Assembly (NCBI RefSeq): GCF_001403635.1 | Contig: NZ_LN879468.1 | Span: forward strand, 372,001 to 436,000 | DNA length: 64,000 nucleotides | Reading direction: 5' to 3' | Source: Clostridium massiliamazoniense | Lineage (GTDB): Bacteria; Bacillota; Clostridia; Clostridiales; Clostridiaceae | Shown: piece after piece, positions 16,328-24,727 of the stretch | How positions within the stretch are numbered: position 1 is the first letter of the stretch | How the letters are laid out: the number at the start of each line of letters is the position of its first letter | Translations under genes and position numbers: made by a program | The notes under the pieces: model-generated | Told to the model about the DNA's origin: nothing | Databases searched by the model: none | The model's input: the letters and a program-made list of their open reading frames with translations, nothing else

Positions 16328-17752
16328 ATGGAATCAATTCGTTTTGGAGGGACATGGAATATTCCTGGAATAAAAGAAAATTTAAGTGGGGATGTCCATA
16401 TAAATAATCGAGAAGGCTTAATATCTTTAAAAATATATAATATAAATAAGTATATAATTAAAGATAATATAGAGTTAATAAATGGTATATTAACTAATGG
16501 AAGAAAAATAACCTTAGTTGATTGTAGTGTCTTAAATATAAGATTTGAGAATACTGAAAGAGAGGCAATTTTAATAGAAGCTAAATATGCAATCAATGAT
16601 TTAATATTTGAGAAAGTGGAAGATATAGTCTTTTATAAGATGTCATTTAAAGTATCAAATATAATAAAATGGTCAGGACTAAGTGGATTTTATAATCCAA
16701 GTGTAAAAGAAAATGATTATTGTTTAGAATATAGACTTAAAAGTCCAATTGAGTACAACCTAGATGAGGAAACAAAAATTATATTTTTACCTAAATTTAG
16801 TGCTAAGGATGTAAGTGTAGAATCAGAGGATATAAGATTAGAGCAGTCAGTATGGATAAACATAGTAACTGAAAATCCTAAATCCATGGATGAAATAATG
16901 GATATATTAACCAAGGTGTTAAATTTAGTGAGATTAGGAAGTGAGAAAAAGGTTGATATATTAAAAGTAAAAGCTTATGCTGAAAAAGACAATGATAAGT
17001 TTATTGAAATTTTTACAGATAGTGAATTTGAAGAGGGATATGAAGAACTTTATGAAGGAGAAACACTTTTTAAATTAGAGGATTTAATAGAGGGAGAAAT
17101 AAATCTATTAGATAATTGGTTTTTAAAATATGATTTATTAGAGCCTATTATAGAGTTATATTTGAGTACTTTACATTATAGTTATATGTCTACAAAAAGA
17201 AGATTTTTAAATATAGTACAAGCATTGGAAGCTTATCATATGAGATTTTGTTATAATGATGGACCTTTATTTGTAGAAAAAATAGAATATTTATTTAAAG
17301 ATAATGAAGAAAAGGAAAGACATTATAAAGAATTTAAAACTATTAATCAAAGAAGAAAAAAATCTATATTTTTAAAAAATAGACTAAGTGATTTAATCAT
17401 AGAAGAGTTTGGAATAGATACATATTTAAGAGATGAAGAGCAAATACAGAATTTCTTAAGAGCTGTAGTTGATACAAGAAACTATCACACACATTATTCT
17501 TTAGAACAAAAGGATAGAATTCTTGTAAAGGGAAGATTAAAAGAAGCAATTCATATATTAAAATCTATTTTAGAATTTTATCTTTTAAAAGAAATAGGTT
17601 TCTTTGGAGAACATATTGATATGAAAATATTAAAAAGGATTGAATTAGCAAGTGAATTATACAGCTATGATTATTCTGATGAAAAAGCTAATGAAGCCTT
17701 AGAAATGCTTCAAGAAGAAATTGATGATGAATTAGATATATTAAAAGATTAA
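16328..17752 (+). CDS. ApeA-family HEPN protein (putative abortive-infection nuclease)
   Basis: This 474-residue cytosolic protein combines an ApeA-type N-terminal beta-rich domain (FGGTWNIPG ... GLISLKIYN, residues about 5-300) with a C-terminal helical HEPN domain. The HEPN catalytic motif Rx4-6H is present as VVDTRNYHTHYS, with Arg384 and His389. ApeA-like proteins (ApeA_NTD1 plus HEPN_Apea) have been shown in E. coli to give anti-phage protection as single genes, and HEPN domains of this sort are RNases acting on tRNA or other RNA. The function here is inferred from that. ATG 16328 lies eight bases after TAGGAG; an earlier ATG (16307) has no ribosome binding site. No antitoxin or partner gene is adjacent. 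Repeats lie on both sides. Confidence 0.82.
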   Translation: MESIRFGGTWNIPGIKENLSGDVHINNREGLISLKIYNINKYIIKDNIELINGILTNGRKITLVDCSVLNIRFENTEREAILIEAKYAINDLIFEKVEDIVFYKMSFKVSNIIKWSGLSGFYNPSVKENDYCLEYRLKSPIEYNLDEETKIIFLPKFSAKDVSVESEDIRLEQSVWINIVTENPKSMDEIMDILTKVLNLVRLGSEKKVDILKVKAYAEKDNDKFIEIFTDSEFEEGYEELYEGETLFKLEDLIEGEINLLDNWFLKYDLLEPIIELYLSTLHYSYMSTKRRFLNIVQALEAYHMRFCYNDGPLFVEKIEYLFKDNEEKERHYKEFKTINQRRKKSIFLKNRLSDLIIEEFGIDTYLRDEEQIQNFLRAVVDTRNYHTHYSLEQKDRILVKGRLKEAIHILKSILEFYLLKEIGFFGEHIDMKILKRIELASELYSYDYSDEKANEALEMLQEEIDDELDILKD

Positions 17753-17814
17753 TAAAAAGTGGGAGTTGCATCAAATCAGCACCTTAATTTATATTGCTTT
17801 TATAAATATATTTC

Positions 17815-18065
17815 TTTATCTGCCGAGATAGCTATATAGGTACAAAATGCTGTGACCATTGAACTAGTATTAGAAGCTCTTTATTTTTGAACAATAGTTT
17901 CGTAAAAAAATTTCCATTGTTTGAACAAAGTGAGTTTGGAAATTTTAGAAACTGTTGTAGAAAAAATATTAGAGCTTCTTTACGTAGGTGAGTGGTCACA
18001 AATGGTGAACCTATATAGCTAGATAAAAGGCAGAGAGGATGTATCTGTAATGTGATACATCCTCC
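17815..18065 (+). repeat. Repeat A element (full length, with apical module)
   Basis: This is the longest copy. The two halves fold on each other over about 220 nt: TATCTgccgagATAGCTATATAGGT with ACCTATATAGCTAGATA, TGTGACCA with TGGTCACA, AGAAGCTCT with AGAGCTTCT, and at the apex AATAGTTTC...AAATTTCCA with TGGAAATTTTAGAAACTGTT. A second hairpin (GGATGTATC/GATACATCC) follows and resembles a terminator. It fills the gap 17753-18071. Confidence 0.85.
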
Positions 18066-18071
18066 TTTACT

Positions 18072-18587
18072 TTATTTTAATAGTATTCCTAATATAGATA
18101 CTATAGCTATTATGAATATAAGATTTACTTTTCTTGAGAATATTAAAATCGCAGCTACTATAGTTATTAAAATTTGAGAATAGCTACTATAAGCTGTACT
18201 AGTTACAGATATAAAAGCAAATATAATTAGTGCAATAAGTGCAGGTTTCATACCTTTCATTGCAGCTTTCCAAGTTTTAGAATCCTTGAATTTGGAAAAT
18301 GCAAAATAGGCTATGGTTACTAAGATAAAAGGGGTGGTTATTAAACCTAGTATTGCTACTATGCCACCAATTAAGCCAGCCATTTTAAAACCAACAAAAG
18401 CCGTTAAGTTAACGGATACAGCTCCAGGAGAAATTTGAACAAGACCTATATATGATGTAAATTGAGCATTTGTTAACCAATGATGGTCATCAACTAGTAT
18501 TTTTTTTATAAATGGAAGCATTGCATAGCCACCACCAAAAGCTAGTGTTCCAACCTTTAAAAAAGCTATATATAATTTTAGTAACAT
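18072..18587 (-). CDS. Chromate transporter family protein, subunit 2
   Basis: This single-CHR-domain protein of 171 residues has the family landmarks FGGGYAMLPFIKK, QISPGAVSVNLTAFVG and four to five TM helices. Short CHR proteins work as pairs; the partner is encoded immediately upstream, and the start ATG (18587) overlaps the partner's stop codon by one base (TAATG). AGGAGG precedes it. Characterised family members export chromate, but the natural substrate of clostridial pairs is unknown. Confidence 0.88.
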   Translation of the reverse strand: MLLKLYIAFLKVGTLAFGGGYAMLPFIKKILVDDHHWLTNAQFTSYIGLVQISPGAVSVNLTAFVGFKMAGLIGGIVAILGLITTPFILVTIAYFAFSKFKDSKTWKAAMKGMKPALIALIIFAFISVTSTAYSSYSQILITIVAAILIFSRKVNLIFIIAIVSILGILLK

Positions 18588-19132
18588 TATTTTTCCTCCT
18601 TAAATATGAACCTGTAGACAATTATTCCGTATATAGCGGATGCAATTACAATAAAAGCAGGATTAATTTTGAAAACCCCTAAAGCAATTAAGGCTATTAA
18701 TGAAATAATTATATTATGAGTACTTTTCTTCATTTTTTTACCAAAGTTAACTACAGCTAAAAGCATCAACATAGGTACTGTTGCATCTATACCTTTTAAA
18801 ATGTATTTAACATAAGTATTTTCTTGAAAGTTCATAAAGCATGTAGATAAAATAAAAATAAATACGAAAGGAGGTAATAAGGCTCCTATAAGTGCAGCTA
18901 TAGCACCAGGGAGCTTAGCAATTTTATAACCTACAAATAAAGAAGATGTTACAGCTAGAGGTCCTGGGAAACTTTGGCATAAACTTATAGTTTCTATGAA
19001 TTCATCTTCACTTATTAATTTTTGTTTACTTACTAAATCATCTTCAATTACTCCAACCATAGCATATCCACCGCCATGAGTAACAAGAGCAACTCTAAAA
19101 AAACTGAAGAAAACATTAAAAATTTTTTTCAT
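18587..19132 (-). CDS. Chromate transporter family protein, subunit 1
   Basis: This partner CHR-domain membrane protein (181 residues from ATG 19132) has THGGGYAMVGVIEDDL and LCQSFPGPLAVTSSLFVG, the paired family motifs, with about five TM helices. The open frame reaches back to 19159 but its extra codons have no start with suitable spacing; AAAGGATGTGA lies about eight bases before ATG 19132. It begins just past the end of the ROK regulator gene, so the order ROK-CHR-CHR forms one operon. Confidence 0.87.
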   Translation of the reverse strand: MKKIFNVFFSFFRVALVTHGGGYAMVGVIEDDLVSKQKLISEDEFIETISLCQSFPGPLAVTSSLFVGYKIAKLPGAIAALIGALLPPFVFIFILSTCFMNFQENTYVKYILKGIDATVPMLMLLAVVNFGKKMKKSTHNIIISLIALIALGVFKINPAFIVIASAIYGIIVYRFIFKEEK

Positions 19133-19151
19133 TAGTTTAGTCACATCCTTT

Positions 19152-20306
19152 TTAATCAATATGTTTTAAAATAAGGGTTATTGCAGCCCCCATAGAAATA
19201 ATACTTTCTTTAAAGTAAGAGGTTTTAGAATAAATAGATTCTATAGAAGAATCATTATTATTAAATGATTTTATATTTTCTATTAGCTTTTCAAATATAT
19301 AAGGATTTTTTTGAATTAAAGGACCATTTATAATTACTTTATCTGGATTAAGGATATTAGAAAAATTATTTATTCCAATAGATAAGGCATATAAGGCATC
19401 ATCAATAGATTTTAGAGCTTTTTTATCTCCTAAAAGAGCATTTTCTATAATAGAATCAATATTAATTTTACTAGAGTTATCATCTAGGTTATAGTTAGAT
19501 TCTATTGCTGAAATAGTTCCATATAATTCAAGACAACCATTTTTACCACAAATACATTTATCTCCATTTAGATTTATGGTCATATGTCCTAGAGCATCGT
19601 AAATTTTATGATGAGAATCCATGATTTCTCCATTATTAACTAGTCCATATCTTATACCTAATCCTAAGTTAAGATATATTATTTTTTTCAAATTTGCATC
19701 TTGATTTATGAAGAACTCACCTAATGCAGCCATATTTGTACCTCTATCTATAAAAATAGGAAGAGAAAAGTATTCTTCAAATAAAGCTTTTACATTTAAT
19801 TCAGACCATTGGTTATTTAAAAAGTTAGAAAGAGAACCAAAGGTTCCTGATTTTAAATCTATAGGTTCTACAACTCCCAAAGAAATACCTATAATTTTAT
19901 TTTTATCTATAGACAAATTATATATAGTATCAGAAATTATTTTGCTTATTTTGGTAATTGTACTTTTAGGATCTAAGTCTATAGTCATTTCAAATCTATT
20001 TTTAAATTTAATATTTAAGGAGCTATCAACTATAATAATTTCAGAGTAACTTCTAGAGATATCTATACCAATAACAAAGAATTTATTAGGAGAAGGTCCA
20101 TAAACAATAGGTCGTCTTCCTCCAGTAGAGCTTTCAAAACCTATTTCTTCGATTAAATTTTTAGCAATTAAGTTTTGAAGTGCTCTATTTACAGTGGTTT
20201 TAGGAAGATTCATTTCTAACATGAGATCTTTCTTTAGTTTTTTAGAAGTTAACAGTGATTTATATATGTTTTTTTCTATAGAACTTAATTCTTTAAATTC
20301 ATTCAT
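19152..20306 (-). CDS. ROK-family transcriptional regulator
   Basis: This 384-residue protein has an N-terminal winged helix (LPKTTVNRALQNLI, about 34-47), the GGRRP linker, and a ROK sugar-kinase fold. The zinc-binding motif is intact (CICGKNGCLE). The segment that in ROK kinases reads ENDAN is here DRGTN, so the catalytic Asp is gone, as expected for a regulator rather than a kinase. ROK regulators respond to sugars or sugar phosphates. Its operon with a chromate-type transporter pair is unusual. A consensus promoter lies upstream, and the divergent malic enzyme gene could share the control region. Confidence 0.9.
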   Translation of the reverse strand: MNEFKELSSIEKNIYKSLLTSKKLKKDLMLEMNLPKTTVNRALQNLIAKNLIEEIGFESSTGGRRPIVYGPSPNKFFVIGIDISRSYSEIIIVDSSLNIKFKNRFEMTIDLDPKSTITKISKIISDTIYNLSIDKNKIIGISLGVVEPIDLKSGTFGSLSNFLNNQWSELNVKALFEEYFSLPIFIDRGTNMAALGEFFINQDANLKKIIYLNLGLGIRYGLVNNGEIMDSHHKIYDALGHMTINLNGDKCICGKNGCLELYGTISAIESNYNLDDNSSKINIDSIIENALLGDKKALKSIDDALYALSIGINNFSNILNPDKVIINGPLIQKNPYIFEKLIENIKSFNNNDSSIESIYSKTSYFKESIISMGAAITLILKHID

Positions 20307-20346
20307 AAGTACCTCCTATACTTTAGTCCGAAATGGATTTAAGTTG

Positions 20347-20375
20347 ATTATAATATTAATTATTTGTTAAGTCAA
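20347..20375 (-). promoter_or_regulatory. Sigma-A promoter of the ROK-chr operon
   Basis: On the minus strand TTGACT (20375-20370) and a perfect TATAAT (20352-20347) are separated by 17 bases. The flanks contain TTAATATTAA-type AT palindromes that might bind the regulator. Confidence 0.65.
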
Positions 20376-20491
20376 TTAATTTAATATTAATAAGAAGGGT
20401 TTTTAGTTAAATAAATTTAATTGTATATAATTAAATTTCTAGTGAAAAGTAGTAAAATAAGTATATAGATAAAATAAAGAGGTGATTTATT

Positions 20492-21661
20492 GTGAGTTAT
20501 TTTGAAGAAAGTTTAAAATTGCACGAAAAATATAGGGGAAAAATATCAATTGAATCTAAAGTTGAGGTTAATACAAGAGAAGACTTAAGTTTGGCATATT
20601 CTCCAGGAGTAGCAGAGCCTTGTTTAAAAATAAAAGAAAACAAAGAAAATGTTTTTAAATATACATCAAAAGGAAATTTAGTAGCAGTAATAACAGATGG
20701 ATCAGCGGTTCTAGGTTTGGGGAATATTGGAGCAGAAGCTTCATTACCTGTAATGGAAGGAAAAGCAATATTATTTAAAGAGTTTGGAGGGGTAGATGCA
20801 ATTCCTATAACTGTAGATAGCAATGATGTTAATGAGTTTGTGAATACTGTTAAATTAATTTCAAAAACTTTTGGAGGAATAAATTTAGAGGATATTTCGG
20901 CACCTAGATGTTTCGAAATTGAAGAAAGATTAAAAAGTGAGCTTGATATACCTGTATTTCATGATGATCAACATGGAACTGCAATTGTAGTATTAGCAGC
21001 TATTATGAATTCACTTAGGGTAGTTAATAAAAAAATAGAAGAGGTTAAAATAGTAGTTAATGGAATGGGAGCAGCAGGAACAGCTATAGCTAAACTTCTT
21101 AAATCAGCAGGGGCAAAGTATATAGTTCCTTGTGATAAGGTTGGGATTTTAAGTAATAATGAGCATTTAGAGGGACACTATAAGGAACTTGCTGAGCTGT
21201 TTAATAAAGAATCTATAAGTGGAAGTTTAAGTGATGCATTAGTAGATGCTGATATATTTATAGGTGTATCAGCACCAAATATATTAAAGACAGAACACAT
21301 AGAGAGAATGAAAAAGGATTCCATTATATTTGCAATGGCTAATCCAAATCCAGAAATAATGCCGGAAGAAGCTAAAAAGGGTGGTGCTAGAATTGTTGGA
21401 ACTGGAAGATCAGATTTTCCAAATCAAATAAATAATGTTTCAATATTCCCAGGATTGTTTAGAGGAGCTTTAGATGTTAGAGCTAAAACAATAAATGAAG
21501 AAATGAAAGTTGCAGCAGCAAAAGCTTTAGCAGAGTGTATTGATGAAAGTGAATTAAATGAAAATTATATTATACCATCACCTCTTGATAAGAATATAGC
21601 TAAAAAAATAGCTGAAGCTGTAAAAAAAGTAGCTATAGAAACAAAAGTTTCAAGGGTATAA
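20492..21661 (+). CDS. NAD(P)-dependent malic enzyme
   Basis: This 389-residue malate dehydrogenase (oxaloacetate-decarboxylating) converts malate to pyruvate and CO2. Visible landmarks are SLAYSPGVAEPC (catalytic Tyr), ITDGSAVLGLGNIG, VMEGKAILFKEF (catalytic Lys), the metal-binding EDISAPRCFEIE and FHDDQHGTAIV, and the nucleotide fold VVNGMGAAGTAIAKLL. Length matches the short bacterial form. GTG 20492 is the start, preceded by AGAGGTGAT. It is divergent from the ROK regulator. Cofactor preference cannot be read reliably. Confidence 0.96.
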   Translation: MSYFEESLKLHEKYRGKISIESKVEVNTREDLSLAYSPGVAEPCLKIKENKENVFKYTSKGNLVAVITDGSAVLGLGNIGAEASLPVMEGKAILFKEFGGVDAIPITVDSNDVNEFVNTVKLISKTFGGINLEDISAPRCFEIEERLKSELDIPVFHDDQHGTAIVVLAAIMNSLRVVNKKIEEVKIVVNGMGAAGTAIAKLLKSAGAKYIVPCDKVGILSNNEHLEGHYKELAELFNKESISGSLSDALVDADIFIGVSAPNILKTEHIERMKKDSIIFAMANPNPEIMPEEAKKGGARIVGTGRSDFPNQINNVSIFPGLFRGALDVRAKTINEEMKVAAAKALAECIDESELNENYIIPSPLDKNIAKKIAEAVKKVAIETKVSRV

Positions 21662-21680
21662 GAAGTATAGAAAATAGAAA

Positions 21681-21814
21681 AAGGGACTGTCTCATAATAG
21701 AACTATTTTCCATATCAAAACAGAAGATAGAGAATTTTAAATGATATCATGTTATTTAAAGAAAAAGGGATTATCTCTAAGTAAGAATTTTATTCCACTT
21801 TGAGACAGTCCCTT
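21681..21814. repeat. Long inverted repeat with GGGACTGTCTCA ends
   Basis: AAGGGACTGTCTCA (21681-21694) is matched by TGAGACAGTCCCTT (21801-21814), enclosing about 105 nt with partial complementarity. The same TGAGACAG word occurs near 1350. The ends look like those of a small non-autonomous element or a large terminator; no protein is encoded. It lies between the malic enzyme and chitinase genes, which converge. Confidence 0.65.
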
Positions 21815-21881
21815 CTTTAATATAGAAATTTAGGGGTAATTTAATACACAATAATTTTTTATTTTATGATATGGAAATTAA

Positions 21882-24362
21882 TTATACTAATTCCCAAGCA
21901 GAACTCTTATCAGGAGCTTCTCCTTTAGTCCACCATTTAGCAGTATAAGTTTTACCATTATATACTACAGTATCTCCAGCTAAATAAACTTTATTTGAAT
22001 CATAGGTATCCTTAGATGGTGCTGTTTCTTTTTCTACAGTTATTATAGCCGTAGCATTAGTTTCAAGTCCTTTACTGTCTTTTACTTTGTACACTAATGT
22101 ATAAGTTCCTGCTTTTGTAGTATCAACAGTACCTTCAATAGTTATTTTAGATGTTAAATCACCATCTTCTTTATCAGAAGCTGTAACACCAGCTTTAGGA
22201 TCAAATTTCTCATTAAGTTTAACTGTTTTGTTTGTTACACCAGTTAAAACAGGTGCTGTATTAGGATCTGGAGTTACTGCAGAATCATCAACAATTTTTA
22301 TAGTTCTTTCAACTTTAGCTTCTAAGTTTTTTGAATCTTTAACTGTATATATTAGTTTGTAAGTTCCAACTTTAGTAGTATCAACAGTACCTTCAATAGT
22401 TATTTTAGAAGTTAAGTCACCATCTTCTTTATCAGAAGCTGTAACACCAGCTTTAGGGTCAAATTTTTCATTAAGTTTAATTTCTGTATTAGTAGCACCA
22501 TTTATTGTTGGAGCTGAGTTTACAATGATATCGCTATTACCAACAGGATTCTTGCCGTTAAATGTGATGTTTCTAACACCAGAGAAGCATAGTCCTATCA
22601 TACCTTGTACTGTAATTTTAGCACCAGGGTCAATTCCTTGCCAAGCACCACCTGTTATAGTAACTCTAGTGAATGTATCATTTATATCTTCTGTAGTAGC
22701 AGTACCACCCCAAGAAGACTTATAAACAGCTGATTTAGGTAAATCAAATGAAACAGTCCAACCACCTTCTATTTTTTCACCAGTATGGTTAGTTATATCT
22801 AATGCGTAAGTATAGTTAGGATGGTCATAAACTCCACTTAATTTTACATCAACATTAATAGGTTCTAAATTGGCAATTTCATCTTTACTTTCTTTACAAT
22901 CTCCCATTTTATCTAAGCCAGCTTTTAGACGTTTAGTTAATGTATCTCCAAAAGTATACTTACCTTCATTTATTTTTGTAGAGCCTTCAACATAATTAGG
23001 GTTAAGTCCATAGTCACCATTCATAACCCAAATTAAAGCACCACCAAGATTCTTATCTTCAATATATTTAACTCTTTCATCAATGGATTTTTCATTTTCA
23101 AAAGATAAGAAAGTTTTATCTTTATCATTCCATAGATGAGGAACTTTACCAATATCATCCCAGTATTCCTTTACATTAGGGTCTTGATCCATTAAGTTTA
23201 ATCCATGCCATAGAGGATTAGCACCAGCAGGTTCTAAAACTCCATCACCATCTAAGTCATCTCCCCATATATTATATTTACCTGAAGCAGGAGTTTTACT
23301 TGTTCCATGTAAGCCATTAGTACCACCTTGAACATTTTCCCAACCTCTAGTATAGTAAGGAATTCCCATTAATATTTTTTCAGAAGGAAGAACTCCTCTA
23401 TAGTATCTATAAGCCCAATCCATATTAAGTACAGGCATTAACATAGCAGTGGTTTCTTTATCTGCTGGATCTGGATATATATTAGCTAAATTTTCAACAA
23501 ACTCATTCCAACCACCGTGGAAGTCATAGGACATAACACTTAGAAAGTCTAAATTTTCAGCATATTCATTAGAAGACACTCCTCCAAGAACCCATGAAGA
23601 AGCAGTAACAGCAGCAGTTAAAAGATAATTTTCACCATCAGCTTTTGAAGCTGCATCTAGTTTTTCTCTTAACGTTTTCATTAATAAGTTATATCTCTCA
23701 TTTAACTTAGCTCTTCTAGGTTCACTTAAATCAAAGTCATCTGGATTACCTGATTGAGATGTGGATGAAGGATATTCAAAGTCAATATCTACACCATCAA
23801 ATCCGTAGGTTCTAATAAAATCAACGCAGGAGTCTGCAAAGGTATTTATTCCAGCATCAGTATCTAACATTGTATAGAAACCTCTAGAACCGGCCCATCC
23901 ACCTACAGAAATTAATAAATCAACATCAGGATATTGTTTTTTCATTGTTTGTAATATATTAAAATGACCTTTATAAGGAAGAGTAGGATCTAATTCTACT
24001 TTTTTTCCTTTATGAGTTAACTCATGATCTGAAAAATCTTCTTTAATAGCGGCATGTTCATCGCCAAATTTAATTTTATTTGTTTGAGGGTCTATCATAG
24101 CGAAGGAATATTGGATATGAGTTAAACTATCCCATTGTAAATCAGCTACATCAAAGTAAGCTTGAGCTTCACTTTTATATGCCCATTCAGGGAAGTAACC
24201 TACAATTTTTCTTTTTAAATCTTTATTTTGACTAGATGTTTCTGATGCTAGTTTTTTACTTTCAGGCTTTTCAATGGCGGAAGAGACGGTACTAACATTT
24301 AAAAAAACACAAGATGATACTAACATAGTAGCAACTATTTTTTTGAATTTACAACTTAACAA
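21882..24362 (-). CDS. Secreted modular chitinase (GH18)
   Basis: This 826-residue secreted enzyme starts at TTG 24362 after GGGGG. A signal peptide (about 1-29) precedes a GH18 catalytic domain (about 50-480) with the motif FDGVDIDFEYP, whose last Glu is the acid/base, and YTRGWENVQGG. A beta-sandwich carbohydrate-binding-like module follows (about 505-610). Two DUF5011/Ig-like repeats (about 615-695 and 705-780, nearly identical) lead to a C-terminal CBM5/12 chitin-binding domain with YTAKWWTKGEAP. The layout resembles chitinase ChiB described from Clostridium paraputrificum. It would degrade chitin or similar beta-1,4-GlcNAc polymers outside the cell. Confidence 0.95.
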   Translation of the reverse strand: MLSCKFKKIVATMLVSSCVFLNVSTVSSAIEKPESKKLASETSSQNKDLKRKIVGYFPEWAYKSEAQAYFDVADLQWDSLTHIQYSFAMIDPQTNKIKFGDEHAAIKEDFSDHELTHKGKKVELDPTLPYKGHFNILQTMKKQYPDVDLLISVGGWAGSRGFYTMLDTDAGINTFADSCVDFIRTYGFDGVDIDFEYPSSTSQSGNPDDFDLSEPRRAKLNERYNLLMKTLREKLDAASKADGENYLLTAAVTASSWVLGGVSSNEYAENLDFLSVMSYDFHGGWNEFVENLANIYPDPADKETTAMLMPVLNMDWAYRYYRGVLPSEKILMGIPYYTRGWENVQGGTNGLHGTSKTPASGKYNIWGDDLDGDGVLEPAGANPLWHGLNLMDQDPNVKEYWDDIGKVPHLWNDKDKTFLSFENEKSIDERVKYIEDKNLGGALIWVMNGDYGLNPNYVEGSTKINEGKYTFGDTLTKRLKAGLDKMGDCKESKDEIANLEPINVDVKLSGVYDHPNYTYALDITNHTGEKIEGGWTVSFDLPKSAVYKSSWGGTATTEDINDTFTRVTITGGAWQGIDPGAKITVQGMIGLCFSGVRNITFNGKNPVGNSDIIVNSAPTINGATNTEIKLNEKFDPKAGVTASDKEDGDLTSKITIEGTVDTTKVGTYKLIYTVKDSKNLEAKVERTIKIVDDSAVTPDPNTAPVLTGVTNKTVKLNEKFDPKAGVTASDKEDGDLTSKITIEGTVDTTKAGTYTLVYKVKDSKGLETNATAIITVEKETAPSKDTYDSNKVYLAGDTVVYNGKTYTAKWWTKGEAPDKSSAWELV
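22118..22479 (-). repeat. Two-copy internal repeat in the chitinase gene
   Basis: Two stretches of about 100 bp (near 22118-22221 and 22378-22479) are almost identical in DNA and encode the duplicated Ig-like segment with KAGVTASDKEDGDLTSKIT. The near-identity suggests recent duplication or gene conversion. Confidence 0.8.
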
Positions 24363-24647
24363 AATATTTTCCCCCTTAAATATTAAACTATATTTTAATA
24401 TTAATTCTCATGGAAAAAAAATACAATAGAAAACGTTCATAAAATTATTACAAAAAAACAAGTAGAAGTAGATTTAAAGGGTAAATTATTTTTATTGTAT
24501 AAGGGAGTTTAATATTTAAAATTTACAATAATAGAGTTATTAAATTTGAAAATAAACACTAAAATTTAGATAGAGTTAAATTAAGTTCTAGTTTATAGAG
24601 AAAAGTTGGATGAGGATAGAGAAAAGAACTTTTAAACTTACTATAAT

Positions 24648-24691
24648 AAAAACTCTCATAATGCAAAATAGCAGTATATGAGAGTTTTTTT
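24648..24691. terminator. Bidirectional intrinsic terminator
   Basis: AAAAACTCTCATA (24648-24660) pairs with TATGAGAGTTTTT (24677-24689), with A and T runs outside. It ends the LCP gene on the minus strand. The remainder of 24363-24727 is AT-rich chitinase upstream DNA with no gene seen. Confidence 0.8.
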
Positions 24692-24727
24692 GATAAGTAT
24701 TTAATTTTTACTCAAGTAAATCAAATA

